DNA from: Bacteroidota bacterium
GTDB lineage: Bacteria; Bacteroidota; Bacteroidia; Chitinophagales; LD1
DNA: 6,183 nucleotides
NCBI GenBank assembly: GCA_003165135.1
Contig: PLSN01000165.1
Location: 491-6,673, forward strand
Reading direction: 5' to 3'
A program made the position numbers and the translations under genes. Positions 1 through 5,943 of this stretch are shown one piece after another. Under the pieces are notes generated by a model that was not told the origin of the DNA, ran no database searches, and saw only the letters and a program-made list of their open reading frames with translations. Numbering within the stretch: position 1 is the first letter of the stretch; every line of letters starts with the position of its first letter.

Positions 1-2177
1 TCACGGAAATAATTTGGGTCTTTGATGGAATTGGTCTGGCTGGTGATATATACTGTCTGACCCGAGGCCTCAGATGCAGCGAGGTCTATCGGCGTATCGC
101 GTGTGCCTCCGCGCCACAGCACTTTTGCATTTAGTCCTATGCGGTTCAGCTTCTTTTTTCCTACAACAAATTCCTTCCCGCCGAGGATATTCGTCACGAA
201 CTTATTGTCATAGGTCGATGGCCGCCATACGTCATCGGTGGCGCGATACATAGAGTTGAAGAGCGACAGTGTGTACATGAAGTAAAAATTATTGGAGAAA
301 AATTTCTCCACTGTCAGCTCTATACCATAGTTATAGCCTACACCAGTACTTTGCAGCGGGAAGTTTACAAAGCCGTCATTGAGATTAAGCACAGAGAAAT
401 AGTTATTAGCCCCCGTGCCGACCGGGACTGAGAACAGATACTGATAGTATGCCTCGACCTTCACATGATAGTCGCGAAAGAACGAGTAATTGACCCCGAC
501 TACTGCATGGACTGCCCGCGAGAAGTCCAAATGTCGGTTCTGGTCGGGGTCTGCTGTAGAACCGGGTGGAAGTATAGCGGTATAGGTCGAGATAGGATCC
601 ATTTTGCTATGCAGGCCTGTACCTGCTGTCAAGCTGATCTTTCGGGTGAGCCTATACTCGCCGCTTAGCCTTGGCTCGACATATATTTTCTGATTGATAC
701 CCCCATAGGTCAGGTGGATGCCCGATATGAGACTTAATTTATCATTGAACCTGTGCTTCCACTGATAATAGCCCTGCACGAGATAGGTATTCCCTTTGGC
801 ATTGATCTGATTGGCGTATGGCCCGCCGGTATCGCTCACCGCATCCTGATAGAGGTTGTATCCGATATTCTGATACTGCACACCCGCACGCACGGTATTT
901 TGAATGTCTATCTTGCGGTTGATATACGAACCCGCCGTGACATAGACATAGTTAAAGGTGTTCTGCTCCTGAGGTGCGCGGACGAATTGATTGTTTACGG
1001 TGTCCTGACCGTCTATGTTGCCCGTGCCATCCAGTGTTACGACCGTTTTCAGCAGGGTCTTATGGTCATGGAATAAATAACTATGAGTCAGCCCCACCAC
1101 TCCTATCTTCTGCTGGAGCTGGTCCTCTGTGCGGTCAGCGAAATTGGTCCACTGTGCGCTATCACCTGTCACTGTATTTCCCAGACTGCTCATGCCGCCT
1201 ATCCCAAAGAGCGTGAATGTACCGATATGCCTGGTCGGAAAATAAAAATTGAATGAGAGGTCCTGGTATTTCGGTACCTGATTGCCTGCTACATTGATGC
1301 CTATAAGGGAAAAAACTTCCAGCGTGGAATAGCGGTAATTGATAAGATAAGAGCCGTTGTAATTTTTACTGAAAGGTCCTTCGAGAGCCGCTTCCAATCC
1401 CAGAACACCAACCTGAATAGTGAATTCATGTTTATCTGTATTTCCCTGCCTCAGGTTCAGGTCCATGACCCCCGAGAGCGCATTGCCAAACTCAGCCGGA
1501 AAAGCTCCGGTATAGAAATCCGTATTGGAAAGCATGTTCGCACTGAGGATACTCACACCACCGCCTGTCGAGCCCTCAGAGCCTGCAAAATGGTTCGGAT
1601 CCGGTATCTCTACGCCTTCCATACGCCATAGTAGCCCACGTGGAGAGTTACCGCGGACAACTATGTTATTGTTATCATCTCCTGCAGAGATCACACCGGC
1701 GAATGACTGCACCATACGCGCCGGATCATCTTCCGTAGCCGCAAATCGTTTAGTATCCTCCACAGTAAATGACCTCGCACTGACCGTAGCAAAAGTATTT
1801 TCAGGCCTGCTTTTGTCTTTGCCTGCATTGACGACGACTTCTTTCATGTTGGTCACCTTCTCCTGCATTTCGATATTTACGAAAGTCTCTTTGCCAGTAC
1901 TCGTGAGTATTTGCCCTATATAGGCATCTTCATAACCCAGATAGGTCACCTTGATGCTCACACGTCCTGATGGCACACTTTTAAAATAGAAAACACCCTT
2001 TTCGTCAGTCTGCATACCGGGTACAGGGGGTGTGCAAACCACAGTCACATTGGCACCGTATATAGGCTGGCGCGAATCTTTATCTACTACTGTTCCTTTC
2101 AGTACACTTGTGTAATTCTGCCCATATGTTAAAGCGGACAAAATGATCAATAAAATGTTGAATAAAACCTTTTTCAT
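1..2177 (-). CDS. TonB-dependent outer-membrane receptor with carboxypeptidase-regulatory-like domain (partial, C-terminus missing)
   Basis: Reading the minus strand from the ATG at 2177-2175 gives an uninterrupted frame of 725 codons that runs off the left edge. Residues 1-19 form a Sec signal peptide (MKKVLFNILLIILSALTYG) with Gln at the likely new N-terminus, as is common in Bacteroidota. Residues about 25-108 look like a carboxypeptidase-D regulatory-like beta-sandwich (KGTVVDKDSRQPIYGANV, then a GYED strand). A short MKEVVV stretch at 111-116 may serve as the TonB box/linker. The plug domain covers roughly 135-235, with DPARMVQSFAGV at 151-162, a VVRGNSPRGLLWRMEG segment ending near 187, and GAFPAEFGNALSGV. 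The rest is aromatic-rich alternating beta-strand sequence of the 22-strand barrel. Proteins of this type usually have about 780-830 residues, so perhaps 60-100 residues are missing. The family imports large or scarce ligands across the outer membrane using TonB-ExbBD energy. No SusD-like partner is visible next to it, so the substrate cannot be named; a siderophore/metal-type or an uncharacterised role is possible. Confidence 0.93.
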   Translation of the reverse strand, partial: MKKVLFNILLIILSALTYGQNYTSVLKGTVVDKDSRQPIYGANVTVVCTPPVPGMQTDEKGVFYFKSVPSGRVSIKVTYLGYEDAYIGQILTSTGKETFVNIEMQEKVTNMKEVVVNAGKDKSRPENTFATVSARSFTVEDTKRFAATEDDPARMVQSFAGVISAGDDNNNIVVRGNSPRGLLWRMEGVEIPDPNHFAGSEGSTGGGVSILSANMLSNTDFYTGAFPAEFGNALSGVMDLNLRQGNTDKHEFTIQVGVLGLEAALEGPFSKNYNGSYLINYRYSTLEVFSLIGINVAGNQVPKYQDLSFNFYFPTRHIGTFTLFGIGGMSSLGNTVTGDSAQWTNFADRTEDQLQQKIGVVGLTHSYLFHDHKTLLKTVVTLDGTGNIDGQDTVNNQFVRAPQEQNTFNYVYVTAGSYINRKIDIQNTVRAGVQYQNIGYNLYQDAVSDTGGPYANQINAKGNTYLVQGYYQWKHRFNDKLSLISGIHLTYGGINQKIYVEPRLSGEYRLTRKISLTAGTGLHSKMDPISTYTAILPPGSTADPDQNRHLDFSRAVHAVVGVNYSFFRDYHVKVEAYYQYLFSVPVGTGANNYFSVLNLNDGFVNFPLQSTGVGYNYGIELTVEKFFSNNFYFMYTLSLFNSMYRATDDVWRPSTYDNKFVTNILGGKEFVVGKKKLNRIGLNAKVLWRGGTRDTPIDLAASEASGQTVYITSQTNSIKDPNYFR

Positions 2178-2192
2178 CAATAAAATATCGGC

Positions 2193-2226
2193 CTAAATTA
2201 GTAGATTTATAAAAGGACTATCAAAA
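2193..2226 (-). promoter_or_regulatory. Possible Bacteroidota-type promoter of the TonB-dependent receptor
   Basis: On the minus strand, TTTTG at 2226-2222 is followed after 21 bp by TAATTTAG at 2200-2193, which differs in one base from the Bacteroidota -7 consensus TAnnTTTG. The spacing fits the known -33/-7 arrangement. Transcription would start around 2188, leaving a leader of roughly 10 nt before the ATG at 2177. No Shine-Dalgarno sequence is seen. The -33 element overlaps the start codon of the divergent lipoprotein gene, so the two genes share very little control space. Confidence 0.4.
2212..2217 (+). promoter_or_regulatory. Ribosome binding site deciding the TTG start of the EGF-like lipoprotein
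   Basis: AAAGGA lies 9 nt before the TTG at 2227. The frame is closed upstream by a TAA at 2194-2196 and holds no in-frame ATG or GTG between that stop and 2227. Starting at the TTG also gives a signal peptide with a lysine ahead of its hydrophobic core, which the next in-frame ATG (2254) would lose. Confidence 0.6.
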
Positions 2227-2742
2227 TTGCTAAAGAATATCTTTATAATATTAATGAGTTTGGTGTTGATTACCACAACTACCAGTTGCAATAAGTCATG
2301 TGGGGACAACTGCCTGCATGGCACCTGCGATAATGGTTCCTGCAATTGCCCCGATCCCTACTCCGGCAATAACTGTGATACGATGTGTACCTTAGGCCTG
2401 GAGGGCTATATGTGCCAAACCCCATCCTCCGAGAAATTTTTTGGCACATGGAATTGCACATCTACCGATCAGTCCGGAAATAGCAAAACCTACCTGATCA
2501 CATTCACTGCTAATTCATATAACCTGTTCATGGACATGAATAATTTTGATCAAGTCGGCGGCTATCCGATCATATGCACCATGGTTGGCAAAGAATCCTT
2601 TTCGATCGATCAGACCGAACAAACCCCTCAGGGTACAGCCGCTGGAATATCAGGCTCCGGTCAGTTTAACAATGGGACACTCATTATCAATGTCAGTGAA
2701 AATGGCGGTGTTTCATTTTTCGCCAAGGCGACCAGACAATGA
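2227..2742 (+). CDS. Secreted lipoprotein with tenascin-type EGF-like module and a C-terminal lipocalin-like/unknown domain
   Basis: This 171-residue protein starts at a TTG supported by an upstream AAAGGA and by the signal peptide. Residues 1-20 form a lipoprotein signal (LKN, hydrophobic core, TTTTS) with the lipidated Cys at 21. Next is a compact cysteine cluster, C25-x3-C29-x4-C34-x4-C39-x-C41-x8-C50, which has the spacing of a tenascin-like EGF module (GTCDNGSCNCPDPYSGNNC). Further cysteines are at 54, 63 and 77 and in the IICT segment near 112. From about residue 69 the protein changes to FFGTWNCTSTDQSG followed by beta-rich sequence ending in SFFAKATRQ. This resembles the FxGTWxC opening of small lipocalin-like lipoproteins of Bacteroidota. 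Disulfide-rich EGF modules serve in binding or as extracellular spacers, so surface or periplasmic exposure is likely. No enzyme motif is seen. The gene is divergent from the TonB-dependent receptor by 49 bp; a functional link is only suggested. The coding call is solid and the role is unknown. Confidence 0.85.
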   Translation: MLKNIFIILMSLVLITTTTSCNKSCGDNCLHGTCDNGSCNCPDPYSGNNCDTMCTLGLEGYMCQTPSSEKFFGTWNCTSTDQSGNSKTYLITFTANSYNLFMDMNNFDQVGGYPIICTMVGKESFSIDQTEQTPQGTAAGISGSGQFNNGTLIINVSENGGVSFFAKATRQ

Positions 2743-2780
2743 ATCAATTCAGTAAATACATTAACGATTTTATGTAAATA

Positions 2781-2804
2781 AGTATATCTTTGTAGTATAT
2801 ACTA
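2781..2804 (+). promoter_or_regulatory. Candidate autoregulatory operator of the toxin-antitoxin operon
   Basis: A perfect 12-bp palindrome, TAGTATATACTA, occupies 2793-2804. Its half AGTATAT is repeated directly 13 bp upstream at 2781-2787, and the -7 element lies between the two copies. Antitoxins of the ribbon-helix-helix type usually bind such short palindromic or repeated sites as dimers and repress their own operon, more tightly in complex with toxin. The symmetry and its position over the expected transcription start are visible in the sequence; binding is inferred. Confidence 0.5.
2785..2792 (+). promoter_or_regulatory. -7 promoter element of the toxin-antitoxin operon
   Basis: TATCTTTG is an exact match to the Bacteroidota -7 consensus TAnnTTTG and lies 18 bp before the antitoxin ATG. 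No convincing TTTG is found at the -33 distance, so the promoter may be weak or depend on the surrounding AT-rich DNA. Transcription would start around 2797-2800, inside the adjacent palindrome. Confidence 0.5.
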
Positions 2805-2810
2805 AAAGAT

Positions 2811-3056
2811 ATGTCAAAAAGTCTTTCATTAAAATTGAACAATACTACTTTTGAGGAGACAGAACAAATACTCAAAAAAGTAAAAATACCCCGAAATACC
2901 TATATTAATAAGGCTTTGGATTATTACAATGAATACAACAAAAGAGCTCTTTTGAAAAATGCTCTTATAAAGGAATCTAAACTCGTATCTGAGGAATCCA
3001 TGCTTGTGCTTCATGAATTTGAAGCGCTATACGAATCAAAAACCCGGAAGAAGTGA
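2811..3056 (+). CDS. Type II antitoxin, ribbon-helix-helix-like, partner of the MazF-type toxin
   Basis: This 81-residue, lysine-rich protein begins with SKSLSLKLNNTTFEETEQILKK. An alternating hydrophobic strand (residues 3-9) leads into a first helix, then a turn (KIPRNTYINKALDYYNEY) and a second helix. This is the layout of a ribbon-helix-helix DNA-binding fold, with the N-terminal strand entering the major groove. The acidic and hydrophobic C-terminal part (about residues 50-78, ESKLVSEESMLVLHEFEALYE) would be the toxin-neutralising tail, and the last residues are basic (KTRKK). The stop codon overlaps the toxin start (GTGA), so the two are translationally coupled, with antitoxin made first as expected. 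The assignment rests on fold pattern and gene order, since the sequence itself is not a strongly conserved one. The ATG at 2811 lies directly behind the promoter and palindrome, and has only a weak A-rich ribosome binding region. Confidence 0.8.
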   Translation: MSKSLSLKLNNTTFEETEQILKKVKIPRNTYINKALDYYNEYNKRALLKNALIKESKLVSEESMLVLHEFEALYESKTRKK

Positions 3057-3391
3057 AACAATATGAGATATGGATGGCTGATCTGAACCCCAGAATAGGC
3101 ACTGAAACAGGCAAAATAAGACCCGTGGTCATTGTCCAGACAAATCTGATAAACTCAACACACCCTTCTACAATTATTTGCCCTATCACATCACAGGTAG
3201 TTCCTTTATCAAATATACTCAGAGTGCATCTTATTCCAAATAAGACAAATGGCCTTGAAAAAAAATCTGATATTATGATAGATCAGGTAAGGGCCATCGA
3301 CAATCAACGTTTACTGAAGAAAATAGGCCTGATAGACGCCTCGTCATCATTCAAACTGAGAGAAAACCTAAAAGTGATAATGGATTTGTGA
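3053..3391 (+). CDS. mazF: PemK/MazF-family endoribonuclease toxin
   Basis: This 112-residue protein has the PemK/MazF-type SH3-like barrel. MKQYEIWMADLNPRIGTETG is followed by IRPVVIVQTN, then ICPITSQ at 42-48, and finally DQVRAIDNQRLLKKIG. Compared from memory with Bacillus subtilis MazF, the catalytic pair Arg25 and Thr48 corresponds here to Arg23 (in IRPVV) and Thr46 (in PITSQ), so the enzyme looks intact. Members cleave single-stranded mRNA at short sequence motifs and arrest growth when their antitoxin is lost. The cleavage motif cannot be read from the sequence. The GTG start at 3053 overlaps the antitoxin stop by 4 bp, giving coupled translation. The frame is complete with no damage. 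Its AT-rich composition, like that of the antitoxin, differs from the flanking receptor gene and fits horizontal acquisition. Confidence 0.95.
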   Translation: MKQYEIWMADLNPRIGTETGKIRPVVIVQTNLINSTHPSTIICPITSQVVPLSNILRVHLIPNKTNGLEKKSDIMIDQVRAIDNQRLLKKIGLIDASSSFKLRENLKVIMDL

Positions 3392-3457
3392 TCATATTGT
3401 AGTATTCACCGCAAACAAGAATATCACAAAAGGGCTATTAATTATTAATTGCTTAAG

Positions 3458-3465
3458 TACCTTTG
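3458..3465 (+). promoter_or_regulatory. Possible -7 promoter element directly ahead of the pseudouridine synthase
   Basis: TACCTTTG matches the Bacteroidota -7 consensus TAnnTTTG exactly and ends 7 bp before the ATG at 3473, so transcripts starting there would have almost no leader. A tandem TATTAAT repeat (3436-3449) just upstream makes the region AT-rich. No good -33 element is seen, and the 8-bp match could be chance. Confidence 0.35.
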
Positions 3466-3472
3466 CCGGCCA

Positions 3473-4195
3473 ATGAAGCAACAACCCCTATCTGTAATAT
3501 ACGAGGACGATCAACTACTCATCGCTGACAAGCCTAGTGGCCTGACGGTGATACCTGAGAGATTTAATACTACCAAGCCCTGCCTCCAATCTATACTCCA
3601 GGAGAAATATGGTAAGCTATGGGTCGTGCATCGCATTGACCGCGAAACGACGGGATTAGTTTGCTTTGCCAGAAATGAAGAGGCACACAAGAACCTGTCC
3701 AAACAATTTGAGACACGTGAGGTAAGAAAATTCTATAAGGTCATCGTATCAGGCAGGCTCGAAGGCACTGAGGGCGAAATAGACAGCCCTATCATGGAGC
3801 GCCCCCATAAGCTAGGCACAATGATGGTACATCCTAAAGGCAAAGAAGCATTGACACTTTTCTCTTTGGAGGAACAGTTTCGCTCTTGTGCACTGCTGAA
3901 TGTCGAGATCAAAACGGGGCGTACGCATCAGATCAGGGTGCACTTCGCCGCAGTAGGCCATCCGTTATTGGTCGACAGTATATATGGACAACATGAAGCG
4001 TTCTATCTATCGTCTATTAAAAAGAAATACAAGCAGTCCGACCCCGAAGAAAAACCAATCATCTCGCGGCTCACACTTCATGCCTACGAATTAGAACTGA
4101 ACCATCCTGTAACCGGCAAAAGAATGAAATTCACATCTCCCCTGCCGCATGATATGGAGGCACTGCTTAAAGTCCTCAGAAAATACGACGTATAG
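3473..4195 (+). CDS. RluA-family RNA pseudouridine synthase
   Basis: From the ATG at 3473 the protein has 240 residues. It carries the RluA signature VVHRIDRETTGLVCFARN with the catalytic Asp56, an N-terminal segment VIYEDDQLLIADKPSGLTV typical of the family, GRTHQIRVH at 149-157, GHPLLVDSIYG at 162-172, and LHAYELELNHPVTG near 202-215. The enzyme converts specific uridines of rRNA or tRNA to pseudouridine in the cytoplasm. The exact site cannot be decided; the small size and lack of an S4 domain fit the RluA/RluC/RluD superfamily rather than RsuA. A longer reading from the TTG at 3449 is possible. It would add eight residues (MLKYLCRP) not expected in the family, and its ribosome site would sit too far away, so the ATG is preferred. 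It is unlikely to be co-transcribed with the toxin operon, given the 81-bp gap and the promoter-like box. It converges on the methyltransferase with 3 bp between stops. Confidence 0.95.
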   Translation: MKQQPLSVIYEDDQLLIADKPSGLTVIPERFNTTKPCLQSILQEKYGKLWVVHRIDRETTGLVCFARNEEAHKNLSKQFETREVRKFYKVIVSGRLEGTEGEIDSPIMERPHKLGTMMVHPKGKEALTLFSLEEQFRSCALLNVEIKTGRTHQIRVHFAAVGHPLLVDSIYGQHEAFYLSSIKKKYKQSDPEEKPIISRLTLHAYELELNHPVTGKRMKFTSPLPHDMEALLKVLRKYDV

Positions 4196-4198
4196 ATA

Positions 4199-4828
4199 TC
4201 AACCCAGCTTTCTATAAACTGCCGATCTGATAAACTTGAAATAGTGCGCTGCTTCAAATTGTATCTCATACGAGCCGGCAAAATACTTATCCATACTCAC
4301 CAGTTCCTGCGTTTCTATGCCGCTTGTGATGCGAAAGAAAAAGTACATTACTTTAAGCAGAAGCTTTTGCCACAAAGTGCTCTTCACTTTATCATACACA
4401 AAATCAGCATAGAGCCATTTGCCATTTACTTTGAGTCTTCCATCAAGCTTCTCAAATATAGACCCGACCTTATCTGCGGAAAAATTATCAAGGACAAAAG
4501 GAGTGATAATTACATCATAACTCTTGTTTGAAATAAATTCTTCGATGGGCACATTGATAAAATTTACCTTATTCTTCTCATAATTTCTTTTTTGTGAGAG
4601 TGCTATCATCTGCCCCGACACTTCGACATAGTCTATCTGAAGCCCTTGAGGATGTTCCTCGGAGAGCTTCTCTAATATCCATCCTGTCCCACCTCCTACT
4701 ATCAATATACTGCTGCCTGAGGGCACATGATCGAGCATACAGACTTGCGCCTGCTCTATGTGCCTGCCGAAGACCATCCGGCTCAGAAGGTCATATACAC
4801 GAGCTATTTTATCATAGTTAGCTGCCAT
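4199..4828 (-). CDS. Class I SAM-dependent methyltransferase, UbiE-like
   Basis: This 209-residue protein starts with MAANYDKIARVYDLLSRMVFGR, the NYDxIAxxYDLLS opening seen in UbiE/MenG-type methyltransferases. Motif I, ILIVGGGTG, is at 41-49 and binds the SAM methionine moiety. The acidic residue that ends beta-2 and contacts ribose is Glu69 (IDYVEVS). Motif II lies around SYDVIITPFVLDNF (103-116), followed by LKVNGKWLYADF (122-133). The length is short compared with about 240-250 for typical UbiE, and the C-terminal part (LLLKVMYFFFRITSG) is hydrophobic. The ATG at 4828 lies 12 bp after the stop of the upstream UbiA-like gene, which strongly suggests co-transcription, and no ribosome site is seen. 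It probably methylates a small molecule, perhaps a prenylated product of the UbiA-like protein. I would not call it the main menaquinone methyltransferase, since no other quinone gene is nearby. Confidence 0.88.
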   Translation of the reverse strand: MAANYDKIARVYDLLSRMVFGRHIEQAQVCMLDHVPSGSSILIVGGGTGWILEKLSEEHPQGLQIDYVEVSGQMIALSQKRNYEKNKVNFINVPIEEFISNKSYDVIITPFVLDNFSADKVGSIFEKLDGRLKVNGKWLYADFVYDKVKSTLWQKLLLKVMYFFFRITSGIETQELVSMDKYFAGSYEIQFEAAHYFKFIRSAVYRKLG

Positions 4829-4840
4829 TAATGAATATTA

Positions 4841-5752
4841 TTAGCTCACAAACTGCATCGCCAAAATACCGCAGAGGGCTTTTATTAAAACCAATCCATC
4901 TATGACGATCAGGTAATAAAATATACTTTTTTGTCGGTACATCGAATATGATACAATAAGTAAAAGCAAAAACGGAATAAGCAGGATGCTTATGGGCAAT
5001 GCGCCCAAATGTCTGTACTTAGTAAATGCCACCGTGCACGCCAGACCGATCAGAACCAGGGGTATAATAATAAAAGAAATGGTGCGGTTCAGGCCAAACC
5101 GGACAACAAATGTCTGCAATTGCCTATTTGAGTCATCCGCATAATCTTTAAAGTCAAACATCATTGCATTGACCGTACAAAACATCCAGTTCTTGACAAA
5201 AAGCCCAATCAGCAATACCGGGTCAATGGCATAAACCTTGCTCTCTACTTGGAGTACAACCAAAGGTATCAGACTGACGCATCCCGCCCATACGAAACCG
5301 ATCACAAAAGCTTTTAGCCAGCCAGTATTGCGCAGATTGATTTTGAAGAACGATTTGGGTAATAGTCCGTAATATAATACTGACGCAAGCAAAATAACTG
5401 CCACGATCAGCCAGGATAGCAAGGACAAATGAAACAAATATTTATAATCCTTTGTTAACATTATACCACTTAACACCACACAGACTATCAATAAAAACCA
5501 CTGTGTGTAAGCCACCAAAGTATAATGCTGCCGATACCACTCAGCACGGAGATTGGATGAAGACTCGGACCGTAAGACACCCCTATAAGCATACGTGTAA
5601 TACATCACTGTACAGGAGAAGAGTAGTAAGTAATAAACAACAGAGTTGAAAGGCAAGTGTAGCTGTACAGCCGTCTCAATAGAAAGAGCTATAGCCAGAA
5701 AGCCTACGAAGTAGTTCCCGAAAAAAATAAATTTTACCAGCCGCTCTGCCAT
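4841..5752 (-). CDS. UbiA-superfamily prenyltransferase-like integral membrane protein (first Asp-rich motif not evident)
   Basis: This 303-residue protein is very hydrophobic, with about nine transmembrane segments near residues 8-28, 36-56, 80-98, 107-128, 145-167, 178-198, 224-242, 252-270 and 277-297, the usual number for UbiA enzymes. The second conserved loop is recognisable: FDFKDYADDSNRQLQTFVVRFG, with Asp200, Asp203, Asp206/207, Thr214 and Gly220, like the second D-rich motif of UbiA/MenA-type prenyltransferases. The first motif, normally NDxxDxxxD in the loop after the second helix, is not seen; instead the loop reads TYAYRGVLRSESSSNLRAEWYRQH (53-76). Similar UbiA-like proteins with this altered loop occur in Bacteroidota as uncharacterised proteins. 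Canonical members transfer a polyprenyl chain to an aromatic acceptor in the inner membrane. Whether this one is active on such substrates is open. It precedes the UbiE-like methyltransferase by 12 bp, so the two probably act on the same lipid-like product. Confidence 0.8.
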   Translation of the reverse strand: MAERLVKFIFFGNYFVGFLAIALSIETAVQLHLPFNSVVYYLLLFSCTVMYYTYAYRGVLRSESSSNLRAEWYRQHYTLVAYTQWFLLIVCVVLSGIMLTKDYKYLFHLSLLSWLIVAVILLASVLYYGLLPKSFFKINLRNTGWLKAFVIGFVWAGCVSLIPLVVLQVESKVYAIDPVLLIGLFVKNWMFCTVNAMMFDFKDYADDSNRQLQTFVVRFGLNRTISFIIIPLVLIGLACTVAFTKYRHLGALPISILLIPFLLLLIVSYSMYRQKSIFYYLIVIDGLVLIKALCGILAMQFVS

Positions 5753-5768
5753 TCTATATTTGATTAAA

Positions 5769-5800
5769 CGAAATTATGCAATAATCAAACAACAATCGAA
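5769..5800 (-). promoter_or_regulatory. Weak promoter candidate for the UbiA-like/methyltransferase operon
   Basis: On the minus strand, TAATTTCG at 5776-5769 differs by one base from TAnnTTTG and lies 16 bp before the ATG at 5752. A TTCG at 5800-5797, 20 bp upstream, could serve as a poor -33 element (consensus TTTG). Both matches are imperfect, so this is a suggestion only. Confidence 0.25.
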
Positions 5801-5815
5801 CCTATATGGTTTTAA

Positions 5816-5880
5816 TCCCGCAGGTCGTGGGGATTTACACTGATCAAATTCCTTCTGCGTTATTAGCGACATCTGCGGGA
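5816..5880. repeat. Imperfect 12-bp inverted repeat, likely interspersed palindromic element
   Basis: TCCCGCAGGTCG at 5816-5827 pairs with CGAC (5867-5870) and CTGCGGGA (5873-5880), leaving a 2-nt bulge (AT) and a 39-nt loop. The loop contains ATTTACACTGATCAAATTC and TTCTGCGTTATTAGCG, so TCTGCG occurs at 5854-5859 and again at 5872-5877. Strings of this type (ATTTACACTGAT, TCTGCG, ATCTGCGGGAA) recall short interspersed palindromic repeats seen between genes in Bacteroidota genomes; that comparison is from memory. It sits between two divergent gene starts, where a transcription terminator is not expected, and it has no U-tract. Confidence 0.5.
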
Positions 5881-5943
5881 AATGTATTCGTGTCATATCT
5901 TCCCATTCGCAATTTTTCATACATTTACCCCACAAACATTTTT

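Noticed and set aside
465..1923. Several plus-strand open frames of 67-132 codons opposite the receptor gene
   Set aside because: They lie antisense to a 725-codon frame with clear TonB-dependent receptor motifs. Their products are rich in Arg/Cys or show no domain, and none has a ribosome site or promoter.
2741..2752. TGAATCAATTCA as a terminator after the lipoprotein
   Set aside because: The stem would be 5 bp with a two-base loop, which cannot form, and no T-tract follows.
3388..3427. Possible terminator hairpin after the toxin gene (GTGAT...ATT paired with AAT ATCAC)
   Set aside because: The stem is only 5+3 bp with a bulge and a long loop, and no T-tract follows; an A-rich stretch follows instead.
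3449..3472. TTG start for the pseudouridine synthase
   Set aside because: It would add eight atypical residues; AAAAGGG lies about 14 nt upstream, too far for normal use, whereas the ATG at 3473 begins just before the family's conserved N-terminal segment.
4244..4821. Plus-strand frames of 95 and 75 codons opposite the methyltransferase
   Set aside because: Antisense to a frame with complete SAM-binding motifs; no recognisable domain and no start signals.
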